NCBI RefSeq assembly: GCF_002209355.2
Contig: NZ_CP106855.1
Span: 2,108,001-2,172,000 of the forward strand
DNA length: 64,000 bases
Reading direction: 5' to 3'
From: Bdellovibrio sp. SKB1291214
Lineage (GTDB): Bacteria; Bdellovibrionota; Bdellovibrionia; Bdellovibrionales; Bdellovibrionaceae
Shown here: positions 1 through 8,468 of the stretch, one piece after another
Layout of the letters: each line of letters begins with the position of its first letter
Position numbering within the stretch: the first letter of the stretch is position 1
The notes under the pieces: generated by a model
The model's input: only the letters and a program-made list of their open reading frames with translations
What the model was told of the DNA's origin: nothing
Database searches by the model: none
Program-made: the position numbers and the translations under genes

Positions 1-850
1 CGATGAAATATTTGTGCATGCATTGATCAAACAATGTTTTTCCGACCAATTCATTGCGATAGAGGTGATTCATCATTTCATAATCACCAGCGTAACCACG
101 AGGTTTGTAGTAGGCTCTTGCGGCAAACGGGGCCCCATATACGTAGTCACCGATTTGCTCTCGCATAAACTTTGTAACCCACTTGAGTTGGCTGTCAGAA
201 AGACCCGCCAGCAAAGCAGGAATTTTTGAATAAGCATAGGGCAGGGCCTGCCCCAGGTATTTCGCTAGGTTTTCCGCGATTGTTTGACGATACTCTTGAG
301 CTTCTTTAAGACTGTCTTTAGGAGTGTTAGCCTCTAACGCATCCACTTGGGCCTTCATTTTTCCCAGCCAGTCTCTCATTTCATAAACAATACTTTTAAG
401 CTCTGCAGGAAGCTCGGCTAACGCCATGGCATATTCAGTTTGGTTTTGAATAATGGTGGTCGTCGCTTGTAGCGTCTGAATTTTTTGAATCTGGATGGGT
501 TCACCGACCACTTCGAAAACCGTCAGGAGTTTTTGCTGGCCGCTATCGCTATCGAACGTTTCATCATCAATCCAACGAAGCTTGATATCTTGAGATTTAA
601 ATCCGTTAAAAGATAATGTGGCGACAGGAGTATTGTGCACACCAAAAGCAGAACGAAATGCAAAACCGTTAGCTTCTGGCATAAGAACAGAACAGCCAAA
701 TGGATTGACGTTTAAAACATCGCACTCAAAATCATTGAATACCATTTTACAGGTGTTTGATTCAAAAGATGTTCTGTCTTGGCGAATTGCGGACTTGCGT
801 TTTTCTGGAGCGACAGTGAAAAGCTCTTGCTTCAAAGCATCGGTGCTCAT
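1..850 (-). CDS. SAM-dependent methyltransferase, PhcB-like (3' end outside window)
   Basis: The gene runs off the left edge and only its first 283 codons are visible. The ATG has GAGGG four bases upstream. The first 110 or so residues look like a small beta-rich domain, possibly PilZ-like (inference). At about residues 249-260 is the motif KPRGYAGDYEMM, which I associate from memory with the methyltransferase family annotated as extracellular-factor (3-hydroxypalmitate methyl ester) biosynthesis protein, PhcB-like. The SAM-binding core would lie beyond the edge, so the enzyme activity is not shown here. No signal peptide is visible, which suggests a cytoplasmic protein. The substrate is unknown. 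Confidence 0.55.
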   Translation of the reverse strand, partial: MSTDALKQELFTVAPEKRKSAIRQDRTSFESNTCKMVFNDFECDVLNVNPFGCSVLMPEANGFAFRSAFGVHNTPVATLSFNGFKSQDIKLRWIDDETFDSDSGQQKLLTVFEVVGEPIQIQKIQTLQATTTIIQNQTEYAMALAELPAELKSIVYEMRDWLGKMKAQVDALEANTPKDSLKEAQEYRQTIAENLAKYLGQALPYAYSKIPALLAGLSDSQLKWVTKFMREQIGDYVYGAPFAARAYYKPRGYAGDYEMMNHLYRNELVGKTLFDQCMHKYFI

Positions 851-1006
851 TAATCCCTCTTTTGTTTAGTTAAGTGGGGTTATTGGACCAAAATCCAGGT
901 GTGGAATGAAACAAAAATGAGTTTTCTCGTATAAACCTAGACCTGTGTATAGTTTATTACAGAATTTTCCTTACGAAAGTTCGAAGAAAGTCGCTACTCC
1001 ATGGAG

Positions 1007-1696
1007 TCAATGTCGCGGAAACCAACACTGCGGACGAGGAGCTGCAATGGCACTTGCGACGAAAGTGTCCAACCGACATTGAGGACTGCCATATTCTAGT
1101 AAGACTGATTTTACTTTTTCAGGATCCTTATTGCTTAGGTGAGGTTCGGCAGTTTCATAGGGAAGAACTTGCCACTGAAGTTTGGCGACAATGATCCCTG
1201 CGATAAGCGCACGACGACATATTGCAAATTCAGTCTGCGAGGAACATATTTTCCGGATATCTGATTCATAATTTTGAGGAAGCGTAACTTTTTGTTCCGC
1301 AATCGTAGGAGCCAATTTATTAAAACAAGATTGAACGGAGTAATAATCAGCTGCACCTTCACCAGTGACCCAGGGAGCGGCACCCACAGCTGGGAAGTAG
1401 GGCTTTTCACCTAGATGATGTCCGATTTCATGGCACACCATCAATGTGAAGCTATCGACGGTCGTTGTTCGTTCGTGCGCAAGTCCACCGTAAATCACAA
1501 CAAGCTTGCTTTCATCAAAGCGCATCGCCTGAGCGTTCACGGTTTCGTTATCCCAACTACCTTGGATCTCGATATCGGGATAATTTTTTTGAATGATGTT
1601 AAGCAATGTCGAAAAGGCAGACTCGCTCATCGAGGCCTCAGCCGTTTGCATGAAGAAAGACGATGTCATAAATAACAGACTTAAAAGTATCTTCAT
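1007..1696 (-). CDS. secreted HExxH zinc metalloprotease-like protein
   Basis: A 229-residue protein with an N-terminal signal peptide (hydrophobic residues 3-16, likely cleavage after AEA). HEIGH lies at residues 89-93, and a candidate third zinc ligand, Glu113, sits in the segment TGEGAADYY. That spacing (HExxH, 19 residues, Glu) is typical of gluzincins. GGAGG stands four bases before the ATG. Five Cys residues in the mature part suggest a periplasmic or exported fold with disulfides. I do not recognise the exact family, and peptidase activity is inferred from the motif only. It is a monocistronic gene convergent with nothing close by; its downstream neighbour on the same strand is the PhcB-like gene. 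Confidence 0.7.
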   Translation of the reverse strand: MKILLSLLFMTSSFFMQTAEASMSESAFSTLLNIIQKNYPDIEIQGSWDNETVNAQAMRFDESKLVVIYGGLAHERTTTVDSFTLMVCHEIGHHLGEKPYFPAVGAAPWVTGEGAADYYSVQSCFNKLAPTIAEQKVTLPQNYESDIRKICSSQTEFAICRRALIAGIIVAKLQWQVLPYETAEPHLSNKDPEKVKSVLLEYGSPQCRLDTFVASAIAAPRPQCWFPRH

Positions 1697-1905
1697 GGGA
1701 CCTCCTGAAACAAAAGACCACTATAGGGTGAACCATGCTGCTGTGAAACCCCAGGAAGATTTTTTGAAATTTTTCCGAGTCCCTGTCTATGGAATGACCA
1801 ACAATTTTCGGCACCTTTGACAATCCTAACAAATGAAAATCAGCGGATTTCGAGGGGTTAAAGCGGATTTTAACCGGTCCACCCTTTGCACTAAACCGCC
1901 GAGTT

Positions 1906-3102
1906 ATGAAAAATACAGTTCAATTCCTATTGTACGTGATGCTGATTTTGATGGTCCCCGGCCGCATGGCTTTCGCCGTGGAAGGGGATCAACCTGATTC
2001 CGTGGAAACGGAGCTGGTCGAAAAAAACCTCGAGCCCGCCAAGGTCGTTACTGATGCTGATAAAGCCTCGACGGTCATTAAGTATGGCGATGGTAAGTCC
2101 ATCACGTTGGATGCTTATCCTGACGTAAATGCGATGAAGGATGCTTTGGGCCTTACGATTCCAGAAAAGGTTCGTGCCGAAATCTTAGCTCGTGGCGGAA
2201 AGGTTGAAGAGATCAATCCGCTGGAGTCCTATGAAAACCTGTCAGACGAACACAAGGCAAAATTCCAAGAAATGCGCCTGCATTTCTTAACGAACGCGGC
2301 TCGAATTTTAAATTCTACAAAGTTTGCGCTCGGTGCGGGAAGTCTAATGGGGGATGGCTTTAGCTTTATCAAAGTCAACGTCAAAAAGGTCTTCGGCAAA
2401 AACACTCCTAAAGAAGACAAAGTACGATTGACGTTTAAACAACGCAGTGACCAAGCTATTTCAAGTGTACTTAAAGGGATGGATTATAAATTGTGGTCCC
2501 AAGCCCCTTTATTGATTGATTCAAATGAATTCGGTTTGAGCGTGTCCTTAGGAATGGTGGCTGAAACCGGCGTGATGAAAAAGGGTGCTGGCGGTGCGGA
2601 AGAAGTTGGTTTCAGCATGGCTTACAGTAAAAGCAAAAAGGCCTTCGTTTTTGAAATTTTTCATAATTCGGAAAGATTCGATAACACGAAAGCTGCGATT
2701 TCTGTGATTGGTGTTGTTGCGAAGGCGGGTATGACGATGGGTCACCGTGAAGGCGCAGAAACATTGAAAGGTCATTCATTCTATCCACCGGCGATTCCGG
2801 GCTTTAGCATGAATTCCCCTGAATACTTTGCGGCAGGTTTTAGCAGCAGCTTAGGATTGCCGCCTCCGCCGTTAGCCGATCTTTTGACGTTCACGAATAA
2901 GTTTGAGCGACACTCGCTCATTCGCGTGACTGTCTCTCCACTTGTAAAGGGATTTATACGTTTAGAAGTGGGCGATGTGAAAGGCTCGTTTAAAGGAATT
3001 GCAGTGCGCTTTGCTGATATCTTTAAATCGATCGCTTATAAAGTGCATATCTTAAGACGTCCCGGCCAGTGTGCCTCGGTCTTTACCGTGGCTGCTGGAT
3101 AA
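1906..3102 (+). CDS. secreted protein of unknown function
   Basis: A 398-residue protein. Residues 1-24 form a signal peptide (FLLYVMLILMVPGRMAFA, then the mature start VEGD). The mature part begins with an acidic, low-complexity stretch. It continues into a roughly 250-residue region with alternating hydrophobic residues and few Cys, compatible with a periplasmic or surface globular fold. I recognise no catalytic motif. No clear Shine-Dalgarno sequence is seen before the ATG. The gene ends 8 bases before the next ATG (DUF454 protein), so the two may be cotranscribed. Confidence 0.6.
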   Translation: MKNTVQFLLYVMLILMVPGRMAFAVEGDQPDSVETELVEKNLEPAKVVTDADKASTVIKYGDGKSITLDAYPDVNAMKDALGLTIPEKVRAEILARGGKVEEINPLESYENLSDEHKAKFQEMRLHFLTNAARILNSTKFALGAGSLMGDGFSFIKVNVKKVFGKNTPKEDKVRLTFKQRSDQAISSVLKGMDYKLWSQAPLLIDSNEFGLSVSLGMVAETGVMKKGAGGAEEVGFSMAYSKSKKAFVFEIFHNSERFDNTKAAISVIGVVAKAGMTMGHREGAETLKGHSFYPPAIPGFSMNSPEYFAAGFSSSLGLPPPPLADLLTFTNKFERHSLIRVTVSPLVKGFIRLEVGDVKGSFKGIAVRFADIFKSIAYKVHILRRPGQCASVFTVAAG

Positions 3103-3109
3103 ACAGATC

Positions 3110-3496
3110 ATGCCCGGCCTTGTCGGAAACCCGGTATTAAGAATATTTTTATTGATACTGGGGGCGGTCTCTTTGGCAATGGGAATTATAGGTGTCTTTT
3201 TGCCGATACTTCCCACAACGCCTTTTGTGATTTTATCGGCATGGTGTTTTGTCAGAAGTTCTAAGAAAGCCCATGCGTGGCTGTATCGTCAGCCTCTGTT
3301 CGGTCCCGCCCTAAAAAATTGGGATGAAAAAAGAGCGATCTCGAGACGTGCGAAGCTTTTAGCTGTCTCAATGATACTGGTCTCGTTAACAGTGATGTGG
3401 TTACGCATTCAAAACCAAAATGTTTTGTTGGTTGCCACTGCAGTTTTGGTCAGTGTTTCGATTTTTATCGCCACTCGAAATGAGCCCACTGATTGA
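3110..3496 (+). CDS. DUF454 (YbaN-like) inner membrane protein
   Basis: A 128-residue protein with a family signature near the N-terminus: one hydrophobic helix, then the GVFLPILPTTPFVILSAW region, then a short basic segment with a conserved Cys and Arg. It ends in two closely spaced transmembrane helices (about residues 78-110). This matches the DUF454/YbaN family, whose role is not established. The ATG at 3110 was preferred over an upstream GTG at 3071 that lies inside the preceding gene and would add 13 residues before the natural first helix. It follows the secreted-protein gene by 7 bases. Confidence 0.75.
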   Translation: MPGLVGNPVLRIFLLILGAVSLAMGIIGVFLPILPTTPFVILSAWCFVRSSKKAHAWLYRQPLFGPALKNWDEKRAISRRAKLLAVSMILVSLTVMWLRIQNQNVLLVATAVLVSVSIFIATRNEPTD

Positions 3497-3527
3497 CGGT
3501 TGAGAGTGAGTATTGGACAATAGGTCC

Positions 3528-3797
3528 ATGAGCCTTGAGCAATTCTTTACAAATCTTATTGAAAAAGCTGAAGCATCCGAAGAAATTACGAATGCTGGAA
3601 CCGACGACGAGGGTTTTTATAAACCGACGCGCACTATTTTGCTTCGTCATCTTCAGCTGCTTAAGGATCTCCATAAAAAGCCTCTGGCAAAGCCCATGCT
3701 GAAACAGTCGTGGTCCTATGTCACCGAGCATGTTCCTCCGGAGTGGCTTGTTCCCAACAGCAAACAGGATCAAGAAGAACTCAAAAAAATGCTGTGA
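3528..3797 (+). CDS. small conserved-looking cytoplasmic protein, unknown function
   Basis: An 89-residue charged protein (MSLEQFFTNLIEKAEAS...) with no signal peptide or membrane segment. It is predicted by eye to be mostly helical, with a Trp/Pro-containing C-terminal part (PPEWLVPNSKQDQEEL). I recognise no family. A TTG at 3513 would add five residues; neither start has a strong ribosome-binding site, so the start is uncertain. It sits alone between the DUF454 gene and the periplasmic binding protein gene. Confidence 0.5.
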   Translation: MSLEQFFTNLIEKAEASEEITNAGTDDEGFYKPTRTILLRHLQLLKDLHKKPLAKPMLKQSWSYVTEHVPPEWLVPNSKQDQEELKKML

Positions 3798-3839
3798 TCT
3801 GTTGCATTCACAAGTTCTTAACTTAGAAACTTTCTGTGT

Positions 3840-4919
3840 ATGAATAAGCTTTCCATTTTTGTAAATCAACAAGCAAGGATTCTTGAGACTGTTTTCAAGT
3901 TGTTCATGACGTCTTGTTTGCTTGCTTCCGTTGCAAAAGCACTTCCAGACAACGGCCCGCAAGCACAACCGAACAAAAAAATTTTGTTCATCGCCTCCAA
4001 TCTGCGCAACGGGGGAGTTAAATCTGTCAGTGAGTCGTTTAAACAAGCTGGACATCACTTGAAGTGGCAGGTCGATATTGCGGATTGTGGTGGTCAAAAA
4101 AGCTGTGTTCTTTCAAACTTAAAAAAAGCACTTAAAGATGTCCCTGATGGAATTGTTTTGGGTGGGTTTGATGGTGCTGATTTTCGCGACACTTTGAAAA
4201 AAGCTCGTAAGAAAAGTGTCAAAGTCGTTGGCTGGCATGCAGCCGCTAAGTCAGGTCCTACAAGCGATATGTTCACTAATATAACGACTGATCCTATCGC
4301 CGTCGCACACACAGCTGCTGCTCAGGTTTTAAATTATGGAGCTAAAACCGGTGGCGTGATTATTTTGACAGACCGGGATTATTCCATCGCAACCACAAAA
4401 ACGTTGGCAATGAAAAAAGCGATCGAAGCTATGCCCAACTTCAAGTTGATTGCCGTCGAAGACGTGGCAATCGCTCATGCCGATAAAGAAATCCCTCATC
4501 TGATCAAAGCTTGGAATCAGCGTTACGGAAAATCATGGACTCATACGCTAGCGATTAACGATCTGTATTTTGATATGATGGCTCCGTCCTTAAAAGCCAT
4601 TCATCGTGAAGACGTTGTAGGTATCGCTGCTGGTGATGGCTCCGTTGATGGCATAGCACGGGTTGATGCTCTCAAGTCCCCGCAGTTGGTTACGGTGGCA
4701 GAGCCCCTACAGACCCAAGGGTGGCAGCTAGCCGATGAGTTAAACCGTGCCTTGGCGGGGGAGCCTGCCAGCGACTACAAGACCCAGGTTTTGGTGATCA
4801 GTAAAACGTATATGGATGGTCTTAAGAGCGGTGATATCGAAGAAAGCATCCCCTATCAGAGTTCATATCTAAAAATTTGGTATCCTGACACAGCAAAAGA
4901 AAAGACGCTTTCCCCATAA
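3840..4919 (+). CDS. type 1 periplasmic (sugar-type) substrate-binding protein
   Basis: A 359-residue protein resembling the ribose/galactose-binding (Peripla_BP) fold. Strand KKILFIASNLRNGGVKSVSESF opens domain 1. The hinge-side segment VPDGIVLGGFDGADF and the domain-2 segment AINDLYFDMMAPSLKAIHREDVVGIAAGDG are typical of LacI-type periplasmic binding proteins. The N-terminus carries an atypical long signal region (residues 1-35, with hydrophobic VFKLFMTSCLLASVAKA). No permease or ATPase gene is adjacent. It may therefore be an orphan binding protein or the sensing partner of a signalling protein (inference). The ligand is unknown. Confidence 0.75.
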   Translation: MNKLSIFVNQQARILETVFKLFMTSCLLASVAKALPDNGPQAQPNKKILFIASNLRNGGVKSVSESFKQAGHHLKWQVDIADCGGQKSCVLSNLKKALKDVPDGIVLGGFDGADFRDTLKKARKKSVKVVGWHAAAKSGPTSDMFTNITTDPIAVAHTAAAQVLNYGAKTGGVIILTDRDYSIATTKTLAMKKAIEAMPNFKLIAVEDVAIAHADKEIPHLIKAWNQRYGKSWTHTLAINDLYFDMMAPSLKAIHREDVVGIAAGDGSVDGIARVDALKSPQLVTVAEPLQTQGWQLADELNRALAGEPASDYKTQVLVISKTYMDGLKSGDIEESIPYQSSYLKIWYPDTAKEKTLSP

Positions 4920-4940
4920 AACAATGAAGCCCTTCTGAAA

Positions 4941-4998
4941 CCTGTCATAAAATTTGACAGGGCTGAAATAAATGCTGAAGGCCTCTGCTAGGGAGGCC
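4941..4998 (+). other. two consecutive hairpins in the leader of the CapA-like gene
   Basis: The 112-bp gap before the capA-like gene holds two inverted repeats. CCTGTCA/TGACAGG spans 4941-4961 and GGCCTC/GAGGCC spans 4980-4998. Neither is followed by a T-run, so neither is a standard terminator. A TATAAC hexamer at 5017-5022 lies only 10 bases before the ATG, so transcripts starting from it would be nearly leaderless. Function is not known. Confidence 0.4.
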
Positions 4999-5031
4999 AA
5001 CATCTGTAGGATATTGTATAACTCTCCTGCA

Positions 5032-6069
5032 ATGAAAATACTCTGGATCGTCCTCTCCGCTTTAAGTTTTTCGCTGTCAGCGATTGCCGCTGAAGAATCT
5101 TTTGTCACCATTTCCGCAGTGGGTGACGTGATGCTTGGAACGGATTATCCCACGGATAAACTGCCAAATGATCAAGGGCGCAAACTTTTTAAATATTCTG
5201 AAGCCTATATTAAAACCGGCGATATTCGTTTCGCTAACTTTGAAGGAACATTGTTCGACGGCTCTAAAGGTGCTGGATCAAAAAGTGAAGGTGCAAATCG
5301 CCACTTGTTCCGTACTCCCACGGAGTTCGCACGCACGTTTGCGAATGCAGGTTTCAATGTCGTGAGCTTAGCCAATAACCATGCCATGGATTTTGGTGTG
5401 GAAGGTCTTTATTCAACTCAACAGACGTTGCGTTCCTATCAAATACAGTACTCCACAAAAAGGGGAGCTGAAGTCGCCCAGTTCACCGTGCGTGGCATTC
5501 GTGTGGCTTTGATCGCAACGGATTTTTATCCGGGTCCTCGCAGTATTTCTGCTCCTGAAAAAACCTATCAAGAGATTCGAGAACTGAAAAAACGTTTTGA
5601 TGTCGTGATCGTGTCTTCTCACGCAGGTGGCGAGGGTTCCGATGCTCTCAGAACTCCCAATCAGACTGAATACTATATGGGTGAAAACCGCGGGAACTCA
5701 GTGGCCTTTGCCAGAGGAGCGATCGATGCGGGGGCAAGCTTGATCATAATGCATGGTCCTCACGTGCCTCGTGGTTTGGAAGTTTATAAAGGCCACTTGG
5801 TGGTTTATAGCATGGGAAATTTTGCGACAGAGCGTGGGATTAATATTCTAGGCACTGCAGGCCTGGCACCGCTGTTATTGATAAAGCTTGATCCTAAAGG
5901 AAAATTCCAAAAGGGCTCAATCACCTCGTTTGTTCAAAATCGCGAGCAAGGAGTGATCTATGATAAAACCATGGGCGCATTTAAGCTTATGCAAAGTCTT
6001 TCCTATCAAGACTTTGCAGCCTCAGCCCCGCAGTTCGACTCCACCACAAGTATGATTTATCCACGTTAA
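5032..6069 (+). CDS. CapA/PgsA-family secreted metallophosphoesterase-like protein
   Basis: A 345-residue protein with a signal peptide (residues 1-19, cleavage near SAIAA). The CapA family layout is clear. GDVMLGTDYP lies near the mature N-terminus, then IRFANFEGTL, then VVSLANNHAMDFGVEGL (the Asn-His-Asp-like metal site), then IVSSHAGGE, and finally IIMHGPHVPRGLEVYKGHLVVYSMGNF. Family members act in poly-gamma-glutamate or capsule synthesis or turnover; the substrate here is not known. The ATG at 5032 was chosen because it places the signal peptide at the N-terminus. No capBC genes are nearby, so a poly-glutamate system is not supported. Confidence 0.85.
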   Translation: MKILWIVLSALSFSLSAIAAEESFVTISAVGDVMLGTDYPTDKLPNDQGRKLFKYSEAYIKTGDIRFANFEGTLFDGSKGAGSKSEGANRHLFRTPTEFARTFANAGFNVVSLANNHAMDFGVEGLYSTQQTLRSYQIQYSTKRGAEVAQFTVRGIRVALIATDFYPGPRSISAPEKTYQEIRELKKRFDVVIVSSHAGGEGSDALRTPNQTEYYMGENRGNSVAFARGAIDAGASLIIMHGPHVPRGLEVYKGHLVVYSMGNFATERGINILGTAGLAPLLLIKLDPKGKFQKGSITSFVQNREQGVIYDKTMGAFKLMQSLSYQDFAASAPQFDSTTSMIYPR

Positions 6070-6166
6070 ATTTTCTTGTTACCACCAGGTAACGAAGTGT
6101 GAATTAAGTATAATTTTGATTTGGTCTATTTAAATTTTGGACGCATCCGCTTACTATCCGCGTTCT

Positions 6167-6898
6167 ATGCGTTGGATTCCTCTCTTACTTTTGATCGCCG
6201 TTTTGTCTGCGTGCAATTCCGTGAAGCCGGAAACTCGCGAGCAAAAAATGAATCGTGGTTTCGATTACCTCGATCAGCAAAACTATGATCAAGCCGTTGA
6301 TTACTTTCAAAAGCTATTGAAAGAGGACCCCCATCCCCAAGTGCGTATGGCATTGGCTTCTGCCTATGCAGCCCGTGCGGGAGTAAAATTTGATAGCATC
6401 TATAATTTTGTAGTCGTAAAGCATAAACCCGTCGTTCGCATGCAGCTGGCACAACTGAACTTTTCTGAACAAACCAACGAAGTCATTCATAACCTAGAAG
6501 ATTTCCTAGCACAGTGGGAGCAAGTTCCCAATGTCACAAAGTCGGGCCGCAGTGATCTTGATAAAGCCGTCAAAGTTTTATCTGAAACAGATAATGCGGG
6601 CGCAAGACTATATAGCGCCATTTTGCGTGTGGTGGTTCTAAAAGCCAACGTCGGTGAAGGCTTGCTTTCGTGGCAGTTACAAGCTCAAAGCGATGAAAAT
6701 AAACTGTGCCTTAAAGATATTCGTCCTTGGTGGCAATGGTGCGAAAAGGTTTTAAATTCTCTAGAAAGCTTGGGCACCGATTTGGAAAAAGCTTTTCCCA
6801 AGAAAATGGACGAGCTTAAACAGTACCGCGCGCAACTTGCATCATTTAAAACTCAAATGTCAGCCGTGTCGATTCCCTTGGGGGATGCATGCTTTTAA
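6167..6898 (+). CDS. TPR-like lipoprotein
   Basis: A 243-residue protein. A lipoprotein signal MRWIPLLLLIAVLSAC places the lipidated Cys at residue 16. The segment GFDYLDQQNYDQAVDYFQKLLKEDP is a clear tetratricopeptide helix pair, followed by longer helical stretches. The ATG at 6167 was chosen over a TTG at 6137 because it starts the lipoprotein signal directly. The 3' end overlaps the start of the next gene (6889) by 10 bases, and that gene overlaps the following one by 4 bases. The three are therefore one operon of envelope proteins. The function is not known; TPR lipoproteins often scaffold outer-membrane machines. Confidence 0.75.
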   Translation: MRWIPLLLLIAVLSACNSVKPETREQKMNRGFDYLDQQNYDQAVDYFQKLLKEDPHPQVRMALASAYAARAGVKFDSIYNFVVVKHKPVVRMQLAQLNFSEQTNEVIHNLEDFLAQWEQVPNVTKSGRSDLDKAVKVLSETDNAGARLYSAILRVVVLKANVGEGLLSWQLQAQSDENKLCLKDIRPWWQWCEKVLNSLESLGTDLEKAFPKKMDELKQYRAQLASFKTQMSAVSIPLGDACF

Positions 6899-7902
6899 GG
6901 GCGCTTGCAGCTTTCCTAGCCTTATCCTGTGTGGCACAGGCTGGGCCCTTGCCTGCCTATTTTCGTGACGGCGGAACGCGCTTTTTGTTTAGAACTTTCG
7001 GTACGGCTTGCTATTCGATGGACAGTATCGAACGCGGTCTTCCTTGCAACCCGGCCTTTATTGCTAAGAACGATGAGAAACGCTTTGATAGCGATCTTTT
7101 TCTTGGCACAAATATGGATTACCTCAGCGACGTCGATGACTTGGTAAATGGAAATGCCACTCCAGAACAAGTGAACAGAATTTTTTCCCGTCGTGATGCC
7201 TCCCAAGCCGAGGCCTCCTTAGAAGCGGCTTTTCAAGCTCGTACATGGGGTCTATCCGCTGAGCCCTATCGCTTGGTGTTTTACACAGACATCCATAATC
7301 CCTCGTTGCCTGCCATGAGCTTTATCGCTGCTGAAGAGAAAAGTTTAAAGTTGCAGTTTTCTTCGTACGTGAGCCACAATTTTTTTGCAGGTATTCAGCT
7401 TCGATACACCCACGTGAAATTCGTTGGAAACTATATCCTGTTAACCGAAGCCGTGGCGGGGGAGTCAGAAGATCTCTTCCGTGCTAGAACGCAGGATCTG
7501 TTTTATGTGGAACCTGGCTTTGTCTATGCATGGGATGATCAGGAGTGGAAGCCCCAGATTTCTGCGATGCTTTCGCAGTGGGGCTTTACTGACGAAAAGT
7601 CTGAGCAATATCCGGTGAAACCACAGGGCCTGTTAGGCGCCTCCATCAAGCCACCTACTGGTATGGGGCTATTAGAGGTCGGAACACAGTTCGCCATCAA
7701 TTCAGATACGGAACATTGGCAAGAGGCGTTTCGCGCAGCTATTTCTTATAAGTTAGGTATCTTACAGTTAGCGGTCAGTGGAGGACAGAACGACCACTCA
7801 GCAGGCTTTCTATTAGGTTATAAGAACCTCACCAGCGGACTTTCCTATTGGAGCCAGGATGACGATAGCGGCGTTTATATCTCCTTTGGAGTGACGTTAT
7901 GA
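6889..7902 (+). CDS. probable outer membrane beta-barrel protein
   Basis: A 337-residue protein with a short signal peptide (MLLRALAAFLALSCVAQA). The sequence has many alternating polar/hydrophobic strands, for example ISFGVTL at the very C-terminus and SYKLGILQLAVSGGQ and FLLGYKNLTSGLSYWSQ near the end. The terminal strand suggests an outer-membrane barrel (inference). It is the middle gene of a translationally coupled trio (start inside the TPR lipoprotein gene, end overlapping the next start as ATGA). I do not recognise a named family. Confidence 0.65.
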   Translation: MLLRALAAFLALSCVAQAGPLPAYFRDGGTRFLFRTFGTACYSMDSIERGLPCNPAFIAKNDEKRFDSDLFLGTNMDYLSDVDDLVNGNATPEQVNRIFSRRDASQAEASLEAAFQARTWGLSAEPYRLVFYTDIHNPSLPAMSFIAAEEKSLKLQFSSYVSHNFFAGIQLRYTHVKFVGNYILLTEAVAGESEDLFRARTQDLFYVEPGFVYAWDDQEWKPQISAMLSQWGFTDEKSEQYPVKPQGLLGASIKPPTGMGLLEVGTQFAINSDTEHWQEAFRAAISYKLGILQLAVSGGQNDHSAGFLLGYKNLTSGLSYWSQDDDSGVYISFGVTL

Positions 7903-8468
7903 AGGCCTTTGTGATCGCTGCTCTTGTGGCGCTTATAACAATCACGTCCCAGGCCCATGCCTTCATGAGCGATGAGAGTCATTATCAGGGGTTGCCGGAG
8001 TGGTCACAGTTTAAACAATTCATCCACGAGCAACAGCAAGAAGACGAGCGTTTGGGTCTTAGCTATATGATTTCTGGGGGGCTTGCCGCGGTCGGTGGGG
8101 TGATCGGCTATGATCTTTCTAACGATCCCTTAAGTCGCAGTGTTTATGCTTTAACTTCTACAGTCGGAATAGCTGCAATAGGGTTGGGTGCGAGCCACTA
8201 TTGGACGGGCAATGAATACGACAGTTTCTTTTTCGCCTTAGAGCACTCTAACATTTCTGTGCAGGAGAAAAACCGCATTTTGCAAAAGTATTTAGAAAAG
8301 GAACACGATAAAAGGGAGGCGCGCCGTTGGATTCGCGTTGTGACTCACTCTTTGATCGCTGTTGCCAATTTCTATAGTGCGTCCCGCGAGCCCAATGGTG
8401 ATGTAAAGCCGGTGTTTATTTTCTTAGGAACTGTGAATACGGTTCTGGCGATAAGTTATTCGTTCTAG
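7899..8468 (+). CDS. membrane-associated protein of unknown function
   Basis: A 189-residue protein with a signal peptide or first helix at residues 1-21 (FVIAALVALITITSQAHA). Three further hydrophobic segments follow, around residues 56-72, 82-100 and 147-185. A charged stretch EKNRILQKYLEKEHDKREARRW lies between the last two. It overlaps the upstream gene by ATGA, so translation is probably coupled. Its stop codon shares the palindrome CTAG with the stop of the convergent lpxR gene (8465-8468). No family recognised. Confidence 0.6.
   Translation: MKAFVIAALVALITITSQAHAFMSDESHYQGLPEWSQFKQFIHEQQQEDERLGLSYMISGGLAAVGGVIGYDLSNDPLSRSVYALTSTVGIAAIGLGASHYWTGNEYDSFFFALEHSNISVQEKNRILQKYLEKEHDKREARRWIRVVTHSLIAVANFYSASREPNGDVKPVFIFLGTVNTVLAISYSF

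Noticed and set aside
5032-6069. Poly-gamma-glutamate capsule locus suggested by the CapA-like gene.
   Set aside because: No capB, capC or capD-type genes lie nearby, and the neighbours are unrelated envelope proteins.
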